Assembly: GCA_014529385.2 (NCBI GenBank)
Contig: CM043948.1
Span: 83,696,260-83,756,259 of the forward strand
Source of the DNA: Adiantum capillus-veneris
Taxonomy: Eukaryota > Streptophyta > Polypodiopsida > Polypodiales > Pteridaceae
Reading direction: 5' to 3'
DNA length: 60,000 bases
Position 1 is the first letter of the stretch. Every line of letters begins with the position of its first letter. Positions 12,065 to 23,862 of the stretch are shown here, one piece after another. The translations under genes were made by a program, and so were the position numbers. The notes beneath the pieces were generated by a model that saw only the letters and a program-made list of their open reading frames with translations, searched no databases and was not told the origin of the DNA.

Positions 12065-12118
<54 letters not shown>
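12065..12118 (+). repeat. (CT)n microsatellite
   Basis: Pure CT tract of about 54 bases. Confidence 0.95.
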
Positions 12119-12120
<2 letters not shown>

Positions 12121-12255
12121 AGGTGCCCTGCTATTGTTGTCTTAGGCAGACAAGGTCGTATTAATGACATGGAGTTTGTCAGCACCGGCTGAGTCTATCG
12201 TGGTGTTGTTAAATCTCCATAGAGCCGCATGCAAGTGTGTATGCCCTAATCCATA

Positions 12256-12478
12256 TAGCAAGCCTTGATCAACATGTATGCCAAATGTGGTGCACTTCAT
12301 AAAGCACAAAAGATGCTTGAGGTGCTTCGTGTCTAGGATGTCCTCTCTTGGAATACACTAATGGCAAGTTATGTCCAGCTTGGGCAGGACCAAGGAGGTT
12401 TGGACGTTTTTCGGTAGATGCTAAGTAATGGTGTCTCTCCAGATAGTATAGATAGTGTTGGCATGTCTAAGGTAAGAA
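12256..12478 (+). pseudogene. Pentatricopeptide-repeat (PPR) protein relic
   Basis: One frame encodes LINMYAKCGALHKAQKMLE, then a stop, then DVLSWNTLMASYVQLGQ, then FR, a stop, and MLSNGVSPDS. These are consecutive degenerate S/L/P-type PPR motifs as in plant PLS-class proteins, which bind organelle RNA. At least three in-frame stops (12254, within 12328-12345, and 12416-12418) and the short length make it a pseudogene fragment. Upstream sequence to about 12165 may continue the homology weakly. The family match rests on recognising the MYAKCG and DV-SWN signatures. Confidence 0.8.
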
Positions 12479-12830
12479 AATTCGCATAGCACTGCCGAAG
12501 GTGGCGGCATTGTACTAGTACTCTTTATAATGGAGCTTAAAATTTTTGATCAAGGAGAAGGCATCCGCATGTCACACTCTGCTGCATTTCAAAGAAAACC
12601 TTAAGAAATGCAAAAATAAAAGGTAGAAAATGAGAAGACTTCTGAGTCCTAGAAATGTAAAGTAGAAAACTTAGTACTTTGTCTATATTTATAATAGTTT
12701 TAGTTCTAGGAAAGGCCATGGAATTTCACTTCAAGCAGTGACTACTTTTGCTTTTAAAGTCATTTGAAGGGTGGGTTTACTTTGCATTTTGAAGGAACTT
12801 CCCTCCATGTGTCATGTAAGGCTATCGTCA

Positions 12831-13207
12831 TGCAAAGCTTAGTGGTTCGTTACATCAGCCGAAAATTTTTGTTAGCGTGTAGATTTTTATCGGCTTCGGT
12901 TGCCTAAAAGAGCATAACTTTCAAACTACATCGGTTTCTTGCCGATCAGTCCTCTTTTTTCCTCTCTATTGTTTGTGTCTCACTCTCCCTCACTACTTGC
13001 TGCTACCCGTGACACTATGGTCTTGCAAAGCTTAGTGGTTCGTTACATCAGCCAAAAAATTTTGTTAGCGTGTAGATTTTCATCGGCTTACTATGCCTAA
13101 AAGAGCATAATTTTCAAACTACGTCGGTTACTTGCCGATGAGTCCTCTTTTTCCCTCTCTATTATTTGTGTCTCACTCTCTCTCATTACTTGTTACTACC
13201 TGTGACG
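12831..13207 (+). repeat. 193 bp tandem repeat, two copies
   Basis: TGCAAAGCTTAGTGGTTCG begins at 12831 and again at 13024. Similarity continues through the TATCGGC/GCCGAT-containing middle and the TGTGTCTCACTCTC end of each unit. About 90% identity by eye. No open frame spans it. Confidence 0.85.
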
Positions 13208-13389
13208 TTTTGGACTGTCGAGCCTGCCTTAGTTAAAATTTTTGAGGCTTATAGACAACTAAGCTTTGTGTGGCCATGTCCTAATGAACCTCCCTTTGTA
13301 GGATTGCACAAACCTTCCATGTCGTAAATGATCTCTCTCTAGCCTTACTGCTCAAATCTCAATAGTTGCACGCATGTATCCATGTTTTG

Positions 13390-13391
13390 TC

Positions 13392-13431
<40 letters not shown>

Positions 13432-13733
13432 TGAGTGAGTGAGAGAGAGAGACCCGTTGCCTTTATGTGTGTGTGTGTGTATGAGAGAAAGAGTTGACAT
13501 GCCATTTCGTTGAGGTGTTGGAGCATTGCAAGAAGGCCTTCCACATTTGCAATGCAATACTGAAGTGCAGCGAGCTCAATAATTTAACAATAGGAGTCCA
13601 ATCATTTTTTGTGGATGTCCTGCACGCATTGTGTGTGTATGTGTGTATGAGAGAGAGAGAGAGAGAGAATGCGTCATTATTGATTGCAAGATTTTGTGTT
13701 GCTGCGAAATAGAGAATGTTCCATGTAATTCAT

Positions 13734-13789
<56 letters not shown>
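13390..13789 (+). repeat. Series of (GT)n(GA)n compound microsatellites
   Basis: (GT)n then (GTGA)/(GA)n at about 13390-13451; short (GT)n at 13466-13480 followed by GA-like bases; (GT)n then (GA)n at 13630-13670; (GT)18(GA)8 at 13737-13789. All run GT first, GA second on the plus strand. Confidence 0.9.
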
Positions 13790-13790
<1 letters not shown>

Positions 13791-13819
13791 GCTATCACAT
13801 CAGCATGAGAGAGAGGGGG

Positions 13820-14012
13820 TGTTGGGGTATAAAGCCCAATGTGGTCGCACAGGTAAGTGGGCGGGCCGCCAGGTATGTACACATATTCTTTGTAAAAAAA
13901 CCTAATAAGAACTCACTATGCTCTACACATTACAGTAGAGCGAGTTCACCATATCGTCGTGCTCTTCTTCTCGCACTCTCTCTCGCGTCGCACTTCCGCT
14001 CGTACTCCTTCA
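13820..14012 (+). repeat. 5' LTR of element A
   Basis: 193 bp, starts TGTTGGGGTATAAAGCCC and ends CTCCTTCA. The TATAAA at about 13827 is very close to the start, so if it acts as TATA box the U3 would be almost absent. I cannot place the transcription start. Confidence 0.93.
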
Positions 14013-15108
14013 ACTGGTATCATAGCTCAGATCGAGGCTCGGGGCAGCACTGTAGGAGGCTAGAGTCACCAGCTCAGATTGGAGTGAAATTCGACCGGCA
14101 AAGACACGGCCCCAAATCTTGTGGGAGAATTCGTAGGGCTTGGTGTGCTCCGAATTTCATTCTGAGGTCATCTCGGCCACCGTTCGGCTTCGACAAAGTT
14201 CTGCGCAGGCCATTTTCGACTACGTGGTCTCAGCGGGTGCAGATCCGACTCTGCAAATTTGGGGTTTTTGGCCTACGACTGTAGGTACTGAGGATATCGA
14301 CAATCCCAGAGTGTTGATTTGTGGCTGTCTACACATCAAAGGACGGCTCACAGTTCTTGGAGGCGTGTCACATACGACACGGACGCATCTACACACAGAC
14401 TGTAGGCGACATCCACTAGTTCATCAGCTAGCTTGTGTTTGCTGCTTGATATTCTAGATTTCATCCTGACATTGCAGGTACTTCCACATGGGATGTATTG
14501 TCAGAGATGATGTATGTCTGTTGAGGGTTTGCTGGCTGTGAGTCACGCAGCAAACAATCGCCGCAGCTGTTACAGCATACACGGGGAAATTTATGGATGT
14601 ATGATTTTGTGGGAAGTCTGTGTACTGTCAGATCTACTGCAGCCTTTTTTGAGGGTCGAGTGAGGTTTTATTGAGCTGGGGGATTCTCGAATGTTGAGAT
14701 CCTTTCGGTGATACAGGTCTTGGAGCGATCCCTCGAGCACCCTTAGATAGGCAGCTAGGATGTATTGACTGTGAGTTAGACAGTTGGGATTGCATCTTTG
14801 CTTTACTGCCGTTGAGGCATTGTCGCAGTCTATGCTTACAGGACAGTGACAGGACAGTCAGAGACAGTACATGTGTAGGACAGGTTTACCCGCAGCTTAC
14901 AATGTTAGAGAGACAATGTTTTTTGAGCTGTTTTTTGGTCTGTTTTTTAGTACACCAGAGCCATTTTACAAAGGAGACTCTGCCGAAATTTATGCAGAAT
15001 TTGAAGCTTTCTTGGTTCATTTGACAGGTTGATATTGGTTCAGAGGTCAGTTTACAGGGGAAACTCTGCCGAATTTTTCCCAGAAAAGTAAACTACTGTG
15101 AAGCGGCT
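14013..15108 (+). other. Long untranslated leader of element A
   Basis: About 1.1 kb lies between the primer site and the gag ATG. It is nearly identical in elements B (20949-22044) and D (35224-36321). The short frames inside it differ among copies in start and end, so it is probably not coding and may hold packaging or dimerisation signals (inference). Confidence 0.6.
14015..14028 (+). promoter_or_regulatory. Primer binding site of element A
   Basis: TGGTATCATAGCTC, two bases after the LTR. Plant copia elements use TGGTATCAGAGC, complementary to the 3' end of initiator Met-tRNA; here one base (G to T) is changed. Confidence 0.85.
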
Positions 15109-18100
15109 ATGGCTAGATCACAAGACACTGCTCTTTACAATATCAAGAAGCTGGATGGAACCAATTTCCCATTGTGGAAGAAGCAGATTTGGCACGTGTT
15201 GGTACAAAAGAAGCAAATAAAACCTATAAAGCTCAAGGGGATAAAACCAGAAGATATGGATGAAGATGAATGGAGCGAAATGGATGAATTGGCACTTTCT
15301 ACCATTATGATGACTTTGGCAGAAAGCGTTTACTTCAATGTAGCAGAAAAGATGTCGGCTTATCAAGCATGGTTAAAGCTAAGTGATCTTTATGAGAAGC
15401 AAAGTGCAGCTTCACAGGTATACTGGCTTAAGAAACTTGTTGACTTGAAGATGAAAGAAGGGACACCTATGTCCAATCATCTGAATGAATTCAACACAAT
15501 CTATAGTCAGTTGTCAGCTCAAGGTGTCAAGTTTGATGAACCTGTTAGAGCTATGTTCCTGTTGATCACATTGCCAGAAAGTTGGGACACTTTTCGCACA
15601 ACTTTGAGTAATTCTGCACCTCCAGATGGTTTGAACATAGCAGGTGTAGAAGGAAGTCTGCTTACTGAAGAAACCAATAGAAAGACAATGGACAAAGGCA
15701 AAGGAACAGCCTTAGTTGTCAGGGGAAGGACCAAAGAAAAGTACAAAGGTGGAAAGAGGAATCAGTCTCGTAGCAAGTCCCGCAGTGCTAAAGGCAAGAG
15801 TGACATAGAATGCTACCATTGTGGCAAGAAGGGTCACATGAAAAGAGACTGCAGAGAATGGAAAGCAGAAAAAGGCAAAGAGAAAGCTGAAGACCATGGT
15901 GAGAAGAACAAGTCCTCAGTGAAGATTCAAGAAATAAATGTGACAAACACTGTTGCATAGGATGACAGTCTAGTGTCAGGAGACATCTACTTCTTGAAGA
16001 ATACAATGGACTCAGCTCTTCTTACAGCATCTGATGGAAATGCAGTGAGTGACTGGATTATAGACTCAGGGGCATCACTTCATGTGTCTCCAAACAAGGA
16101 GTGGTTTACCTCTTATGTGACCACTAAAGATCATGTTCGGCTAGGAAATGGGCAGACATGTGAGATCTTAGGTGTTGGAGATGTTCAATTGAAGTTTCAG
16201 AATGGCTCTTCTTTCACGCTGAAGAATGTGAGACATGTTCCCGCAATTACAAAGAGCTTGATCAGCACAGGTTTACTTGATGATGCTGGCTACGTCACCA
16301 CTTTTGGACAGAACATATGGAAGATATCCAAGGGTTCTATGACAGTAGCACATGGAGTAAAGTCTGGAGGACTTTACATGATTTATGTATCAAATGTCTC
16401 TAAAAATGTAATCAATGTAACAAAGCAGCCGAACGTTTCTCTGTGGCATAGCCGGTTAGGACATATGTCCAAGAAGCGAATGGAATTCTTGTCTCGTTCT
16501 GGTTATTTGCCTGGCTTTTCATTTAATGATTTTGAATTCTGTGAACATTGTCTGTATGGTAAGCAAACACAGCAGCCACATAAGCATAGAAGCAGTAGAA
16601 GAGATACACAGTTGGCACTTGTTCATAGTGATTTGTGTGGACCTATGCCTAACCTATCTCTAGGGGGAGCTTCTTACTTTATGACATTTATAGATGATTA
16701 CTCGAGAAAAGTATGGGTTTACTTTCTCAAGCACAAGGATGAAGCGTTTAGTGTTTTCAAAATGTTTGTGACACTTGTGGAGAATCAGAGTGGCAAGAAG
16801 CTTAAATGCTTACGCACTGACAATGGTGGAGAGTATGTTTCAAAGGCCTTTCAGGACTTTTTGAGTCAAAAGGTATAAAACATGAACTTACTACTCCTTA
16901 CAATCCTCCTCAAAATGGTGTTGCTGAGAGGATGAATAGGACCATACAAGAGAAGGTCAGAAGTATGTTGTCTAATGCACAACTGCCAAATGGGTTTTGG
17001 GCTGAAGCTGTATCAACAGCTTTTCATCTTGTAAATAGATCTCCTAGCAAGGTTTTGCAGAAGGATTCAGTGCCAGAGATGGTATGGTTAGGCAAAATGC
17101 CCTCATACAAGCATCTCAGAGTCTTTGGCTGTAAGGCATATACTCACGTTCCAAGGGAATTTAGGAACAAACTTGAGCCAAAGAGTAGAAAGTGCATCTT
17201 TCTAGGCTATGGTAATTCTGGTGAGATGGGGTACAGACTTTGGGATCCCGAATCCAGAAATTTTGTCCGCAGAAATGATGTTCACTTTAATGAATCCAAA
17301 ATCATTCTAAACCAGAGAGGGTTGAGGAGATTAGAAGAGTTTTCTTCCAAGAAGATGGACCTGCACGTGCAAGACAAAATGTCAGGGCTCAAGAGGAGCA
17401 AGGACAGGATAGAGTGGAACCACAGGTTGTGGCTGAGCCTGAGCCACCTATTGTGTGTAGATCTGGACATGTCACGCGACCTCTTGATAGTTTTGTTCCA
17501 TCTATGAACTATGTCATGTTGACTGATTGCAATGAGCCTTCATATTACAAGGAAGCAGTGCAAATGAAGGACTCCAGGAATTGGCAATTGGCCATGCAGT
17601 CAGAGATGACAGCTCTGCATAAAAACCAGTCATGGAAGCTAGTTAAATTACCACGGGGCGAAAAGGCTCTACCTTGTAAATGGGTTTACAGGTATAAGAT
17701 CACCGCTCATGATAGTCAGCCAAAGTACAAAGCAAGGCTTGTTTCCAAGGGCTTTAAGCAAGAACAAGGCATTGACTTTGATGTATTCTTCTCTCCGGTG
17801 GTCAAAATGACTACATTGAGATGCTTTCTTGCATTGGTTGCCATATTAGATTTGGTGTTGCACCAAATGGATGTCAAGACAGCGTTCTTGCATGGTGATT
17901 TAGATGTGGAAATTTACATGCAGCAGCCAGAAGGGTTTGTTGAGAAAGGCAAGGAAGATTGGGTATGCCAGTTGTTAAAGAGTCTTTATGGCTTAAAACA
18001 ATCACCGAGGGCATGGTACCACAAATTCCACAAGTTTATGCTTTCTCAAGGCTACAAACGTAGTGAGTTCGATCACTGTCTATATACAAAGAAGGCTAAG

Positions 18101-19087
18101 GATGGTAGTTGGCTGATCCTTATTTTGTATGTGGATGACATGTTGATTGCTGGCAAGCACTTGGAAGAAATTTCAGCTTTGAAGTCAAAGATGGCAAAAT
18201 CGTTTGACATGAAAGACATGGGTGAGGCAAGTCATATACTTGGTATGCGCATTGAGAGAGACAGATCAAAGAAGTTGATTTGGTTATCTCAAACAGAGTA
18301 TATTGTCAAGGTTTTGCAATGTTTCAATATGGAGAAGGGAAAGGCACTGAGTGTTCCATTGCCACCATATGTGAAACTTATCAAACAAGATTGTCCTGTG
18401 TCTCAGGAAGAACAGGCTGAAATGGATAAGATTCTATATGCGTCTGCAGTGGGTAGTTTGATGTATGCAATGATTGCTACTCGCCCAGACATTGCATTTG
18501 TAGTGGGAGTGGTAAGTCGATACATGTCAAACCCAGGCAAGAAACATTGGGAGGCAGTGAAAGGAATATTGAGATACCTGAAAGCTACAAAGAGTATGCG
18601 TATATGCTATGGGAGTCAGGAGCTAAGTGTAAAGGGTTTTACAGACTCAGATTATGCAGGTGACTTAGACAACCGAAGGTCTACGTCAGGGTATGTCTTT
18701 ACATTGGCTGGTGGAGCAGTATCATGGCGTTCTAGATTACAAGATTGTGTTACTCGGTCTACTACAGAGGCTGAATATGTTGCAGTATCAGAGGCATGCA
18801 AAGAATCAATTTGGCTTAATCGACTAGTAACAGATTTGGGAATCAAAGAAGAGATGCCTGTGTTATATTGTGATAGTCAAAGTGCTATACAATTGGCTCG
18901 CAATCCATTTTATCACTCAAAGACAAAGCATGTGGATGTGAAGTATCATTTCATCAGGGAAATGCTCAAGGATAAGCAACTTCAGCTTGTCAAAGTTCAC
19001 ACCACAGAAAATCCTGCTGATCTACTTACAAAAGGACTTCCCTCAGAGAGCTTTGCGCATTTTCGCAAGCAATTAGGTGTAGGGTAG
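15109..19087 (+). pseudogene. gag-pol polyprotein of element A, broken
   Basis: ATG at 15109 starts a UBN2-type gag (TNFPLWKKQIWH) with a CCHC zinc knuckle at 15811-15852 (CYHCGKKGHMKRDC). A TAG at 15958-15960 replaces the GAG found in B and D. After it come protease (DSGAS near 16063), the His/Cys zinc site and DDE integrase core (HSDLCG, TDNGGEY), RT (YVDD at 18128-18139) and RNase H (YCDSQSA; KHVDVKYH) to the stop at 19085-19087. A one-base deletion near 16860 and a second frame change near 17300 break integrase and the integrase-RT linker. Compared with D this copy keeps three bases near 18573 that B and D have lost. Confidence 0.93.
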
Positions 19088-19167
19088 TACATCACTTCTC
19101 TACATCTCTTGTATATTAGCTTGTATAGTAGCTTCTCTCACTCTTAAAGTACCACATTGGACTTTAA

Positions 19168-19368
19168 GTGGGAGGTTGTTGGGGTATAAAGCCCTGTGGT
19201 CGCCCAAGTAAGTGGGCGGGCCGCCATGTATGTACACATATTCTTTTGTAAAAAAACCTAATAAGAACTCACTATGCTCTACACATTACAGTAGAGCGAG
19301 TTCACCATATCGTCGTGCTCTTCTTCTCGCACTTTCTCTCACGTCGCACTTCCGCTCGTACTCCTTCA
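19168..19368 (+). repeat. Polypurine tract and 3' LTR of element A
   Basis: AGTGGGAGGT (19168-19176 and adjoining base) is the purine-rich plus-strand primer, immediately followed by the 192 bp LTR 19177-19368 ending CTCCTTCA. Confidence 0.9.
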
Positions 19369-20756
19369 GGGGGGAGGGAGAATAAGCATTGGTCTTACAA
19401 TCAGCAATCAACAAAGCGACGATCAACAGAATCCACAATCAAGAATCATGAATCAACATTGACATCTACAAAATCAAGAATTAACGTAATTGGAAAATTT
19501 TGATCCGACAAATATAAGGCAGAAGGCGTGTAAGCCCAAGGCTAGAGAGGACCTCAACAGATAGCAAAGGCGGACGACAAGAGACAACTCTGGAAAATCT
19601 TGGCTATTTTTGAGGTCTTTATGCTAGATTTCTTGCTCTTGCCTTGGGTTGACTCAAAATTCAAAGGTGAATCTCAAAAGTCATAGGTGGGATTGCACTA
19701 AGCCTAGGTTTTTGCAAGCGCTTAAAGACAAATTAGATTTTTTGAGACAAATCTCAAAAATTTGTAAGGGGGGTTGCACTAAATCAAGGTGAGGCACAAT
19801 ACTTTCTCCCAAAACTCAATAAAGCTTACATATGAGAAATTTTAGGGGCAACTTTATTATATTTGATGCTATTATACTCAATTTCTTTACTTTGTAGGTT
19901 TTCTCACCTTCAAATCTAAAATTTAGAGATAAATTTCAAGATCTGTAGGTGGGATTACACTAAAGCAAGGACTTTTCAATCATTCAGCTATACTATGTTT
20001 TTTCCAAAAACTTTACAAGCAAATTTACTATATTTTATGGCTATTGCACTAACCTTTTTTTGTAGCTTCTCTAAACTTTAATTTAGGTTCTTTGAACTTT
20101 GGAGATATTCTCACCTTGAATTTAAAATTTAAAATTGTGATGTTACTTTGTTAGCCTTTTTGCATCCATGGCTTTTTTGGAGCATGGGGATGTTGTATAT
20201 TTTATGTTTCTAATTCATTACAACTCACTTTGACTAGTGATTAGTGAGTGCTGGTAAAAAAACAAGTTTTAAAAAAAATTAGAGGTAAATCTCAAAATTT
20301 GTAGGTGGGATTATACTAAACCTATGTTTTTTCCTCCAATTTTGTTAATGGTGTCCTGACCTTCAAATTATATATTGAGAGTGTGTGGCCCATCCTATGG
20401 ATGAACACACACACACACATACACACACAGAGAGAGAGGCCATTTTCTTTGCGCCCAATCCACTCTCTTTCTTGCTTTGTCTTCGTCTCCAACTCTCATC
20501 CCCTCCAAGCCCTTTCCTTATGTCACGTGGCAGGGCCCTCCAAGCTATATTAGTATAGTCAAGGAATTTGTAGGTGGGATGACACTAAACCTAGGTTTTT
20601 CTCGAACACTTGAGTACGCAATAGTTTTTTGCTATTATTGAATAGTCCATTATCTATAATCTTTATAATGGAGCTTCAAAAATTAGAGGAAGGTGAGGGT
20701 CTCCACATGTCACCTTATGGTTGATTTGCACGGCATGTTGGATCAACACCAAAACT
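19369..20756. repeat. Gene-free region with five copies of a ~45 bp module
   Basis: No coding region. A degenerate module of the form AAATCTCAAAATTTG-TAGGTGGGATTACACTAAACCTAGGTTTTT recurs at about 19670-19713, 19750-19790, 19930-19970, 20284-20330 and 20562-20602, always on the plus strand with irregular spacing. A sixth copy is at 27917-27960 and an inverted one at 2626-2690. A short (AC)n(AG)n tract lies at about 20405-20439. Confidence 0.7.
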
Positions 20757-20948
20757 TGTTGGGGTATAAAGCCCAATGTGGTCGCCCAGGTAAGTGGGCG
20801 GGCCGCCAGGTATGTACACATATTCTTTTGTAAAAACCTAATAAGAACTCACTATGCTCTACACATTACAGTAGAGCGAGTTCACCATATCTTCTTGCTC
20901 TTCTTCTCGCACTCTCTCTCGCGTCGCACTTCCGCTCGTACTCCTTCA
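20757..20948 (+). repeat. 5' LTR of element B
   Basis: 192 bp, TGTTGGGG...CTCCTTCA. The primer site follows at 20951-20964 as TAGTATCAGAGCTC, with one change from the usual TGG start. Confidence 0.92.
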
Positions 20949-22044
20949 ACTAGTATCAGAGCTCAGATCGAGGCTCGGGCCAGCACTGTAGGAGGCTAGA
21001 GTCACCAACTCAGATTGGAGTGAAATTCGACAGGCAAAGACACGGCCCCAAATCTCATGGGCGAGCTCGGGGGCCTCGATGTTGTCAGAATTTCATTCTG
21101 AGGTCATCTCGGCCACCGTTCGGCTTCGACAAAGGTCTGCGCAGGCCATTTTCGACTACGTGGTCTTAGTGGGTGCAGATCCGACTCTACAAATTTGGGG
21201 TTTTCGGCCTACGACTGTAGGTCCTGAGGATATCGACACTCCCAGAGTGTTGATTTGTGGCTGTCTACACATCGAAGGACGGCTCACAGTTCTTGGAGGC
21301 GTGTCACATACGACACGGACGCATCTACACACAGACTGTAGGCGACATCCACTAGTTCATCAGCTGGCTTGTGTTTGCTGCTTGATATTCCAGATTTCAT
21401 CCTGACATTGCAGGTACTTCCACATGGGATGTATTGTCAGAGATGATGTATGTCTGTTGAGCGTTTGCTGGCTGTGAGTCACGCAGCAAACAATCGCCGC
21501 AGCTGTTACAGCATACACGGGGAAATTTGTGGATGTATGATTTTGTGGGAAGTCTGTATACTGTCAGATCTACTGCAGCCTTTTTTGAGGGTCGAGTGAG
21601 GTTTTATTGAGCTGGGGGATTCTCGAATGTTGAGATCCTTTCGGTGATACAGGTCTTGGAGCGATCCCTCGAGCACCCTTAGATAGACAGCTAGGATGTA
21701 TTGACTGTGAGTTAGACAGTTGGGATTGCATCTTTGCTTTACTGCCGTTGAGGCATTGTCGCAGTCTATGCTTATAGGACATTGACAGGACAGTCAGAGA
21801 CAGTACATGTGCAGGATAGGTTTACCCGCAGCTTACAGTGTCAGAGAGACAGTGTTTTTTGAGCTGTTTTTTGGTCTGTTTTTCAGTACACCATAGCCAT
21901 TTTACAAAGGAGACTCTGCCGAAATTTATGCAGAATTTGAAGCTTTCTTGGTTCATTTGACAGGTTGATATTGGTTCAGAGGTCAGTTTACAGGGGAAAC
22001 TCTGCCGAATTTTTCCCAGAAAAGTAAACTACTGTGAAGCGGCT

Positions 22045-23862
22045 ATGGCTAGATCACAGGACACTGCTCTTTACAATATCAAGAAGCTAGATGGAACCAA
22101 TTTCCCATTGTGGAAGAAGCAGATTTGGCACGTGTTGGTACAAAAGAAGCAAATAAAACCTATAAAGCTCAAGGGGATAAAACCAGAAGATATGGATGAA
22201 GATGAATGGAGCGAAATGGATGAATTGGCACTTTCTACCATTATGATGACTTTGGCAGAAAGCGTTTACTTCAATGTAGCAGAAAAGATGTCGGCTTATC
22301 AAGCATGGTTAAAGCTAAGTGATCTTTATGAGAAGCAAAGTGCAGCTTCACAGGTATACTGGCTTAAGAAACTTGTTGACTTGAAGATGAAAGAAGGGAC
22401 ACCTATGTCCAATCATCTGAATGAATTCAACACAATCTATAGTCAGTTGTCAGCTCAAGGTGTCAAGTTTGATGAACCTGTTAGAGCTATGTTCCTATTG
22501 ATCACATTGCCAGAAAGTTGGGACACTTTTCTCACAGCTTTGAGTAATTCTGCACCTCCAGATGGTTTGAACATAGCAGGTGTAGAAGGAAGTCTGCTTA
22601 CTGAAGAAACCAATAGAAAGACAATGGACAAAGGCAAAGGAACAGCCTTAGTTGTCAGGGGAAGGACCAAAGAAAAGTACAAAGGTGGAACGAGGAATCA
22701 GTCTCGTAGCAAGTCCTGCAATGCTAAAGGCAAGAGTGACATAGAATGCTACCATTGTGGCAAGAAGGGTCACATGAAAAGAGACTGCAGAGAATGGAAA
22801 GCAGAAAAAAGCAAAGAGAAAGCTGAAGACCATGGTGAGAAGAACAAGTCCTTAGTGAAGATTCAAGAAATAAATGTGACAAACACTGTTGCAGAGGATG
22901 ACAGTCTAGTGTCAGGAGACATCTACTTCTTGAGGAATACAATGGACTCAGCTCTTCTTACAGCATCTGATGGAAATGCACTGAGTGACTGGATTATAGA
23001 CTCAGGGGCATCACTTCATGTGTCTCCAAACAAGGAGTGGTTTACCTCTTATGTGACCACTAAAGATCATGTTCGGCTAGGAAATGGGCAGACATGTGAG
23101 ATCTTAGGTGTTGGAGATGTTCAATTGAAGTTTCAGAATGGCTCTTCTTTCACGCTGAAGAATGTGAGACATGTTCCCGCAATTACAAAGAGCTTGATCA
23201 GCACAGGTTTACTTGATGATGCTGGCTACGTCACCACTTTTGGACAGAACATATGGAAGATATCCAAGGGTTCTATGACAGTAGCACATGGAGTAAAGTC
23301 TGGAGGACTTTACATGATTTATGTATCAAATGTCTCTAAAAATGTAATCAATGTAACAAAGCAGCCGAACGTTTCTCTGTGGCATAGCCGGTTAGGACAT
23401 ATATCCAAGAAGCGAATGGAATTCTTGTCTCGTTCTGGTTATTTGCCTGGCTTTTCATTTAATGATTTTGAATTCTGTGAACATTGTCTGTATGGTAAGC
23501 AAACACAGCAGCCACATAAGCATAGAAGCAGTAGAAGAGATACACAGTTGGCACTTGTTCATAGTGATTTGTGTGGACCTATGCCTAACCTATCTCTAGG
23601 GGGAGCTTCTTACTTTATGACATTTATAGATGATTACTCGAGAAAAGTATGGGTTTACTTTCTCAAGCACAAGGATGAAGCGTTTAGTGTTTTCAAAATG
23701 TTTGTGACACTTGTGGAGAATCAGAGTGGCAAGAAGCTTAAATGCTTACGCACTGACAATGGTGGAGAGTATGTTTCAAAGGCCTTTAAGGACTTTTGTG
23801 AGTCAAAAGGTATAAAACGTGAACTTACTGCTCCTTACAATCCTCCTCAAAGAAACCAATAG
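22045..23862 (+). pseudogene. Element B gag-protease-integrase, first copy, truncated at the duplication joint
   Basis: 605-codon open frame from ATG 22045: gag, CCHC knuckle (from about 22747), protease (DWIIDSGAS), integrase zinc site (WHSRLGH, CEHC) and DDE core through TDNGGEY. It is open where A has a TAG. Near 23850 the sequence leaves integrase and jumps back to gag (the segment beginning GAAACCAATAGAAAG, also at 22606), and the frame ends at 23860-23862. Confidence 0.92.

Larger units (their letters stand above)
13820..19368 (+). mobile_element. Ty1/copia element A, full length, 5549 bp, TSD GGGGG
   Basis: Two ~192 bp direct repeats (13820-14012 and 19177-19368), both TG...CA, are flanked by the same five bases GGGGG (13815-13819 and 19369-19373). 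Internal order is primer site, 1.1 kb untranslated leader, gag, protease, integrase, RT, RNase H, which is copia order. The LTRs differ by about five substitutions and two small indels, so the copy is not very recent. The coding region is broken by a TAG and frameshifts, so it is non-autonomous. It inserted at the end of a (GT)n(GA)n array. Elements B and D belong to the same family. Confidence 0.96.

Noticed and set aside
12831-13207. CRISPR-like array
   Set aside because: It is a two-copy 193 bp tandem repeat in plant-type nuclear DNA, without short repeats and unique spacers.
15118-15897. Minus-strand frames inside the copia elements (same set near 22087-22942 and 36732-37219)
   Set aside because: They are antisense shadows of the gag-pol coding region, and recur in each copy only because the sense strand is conserved.
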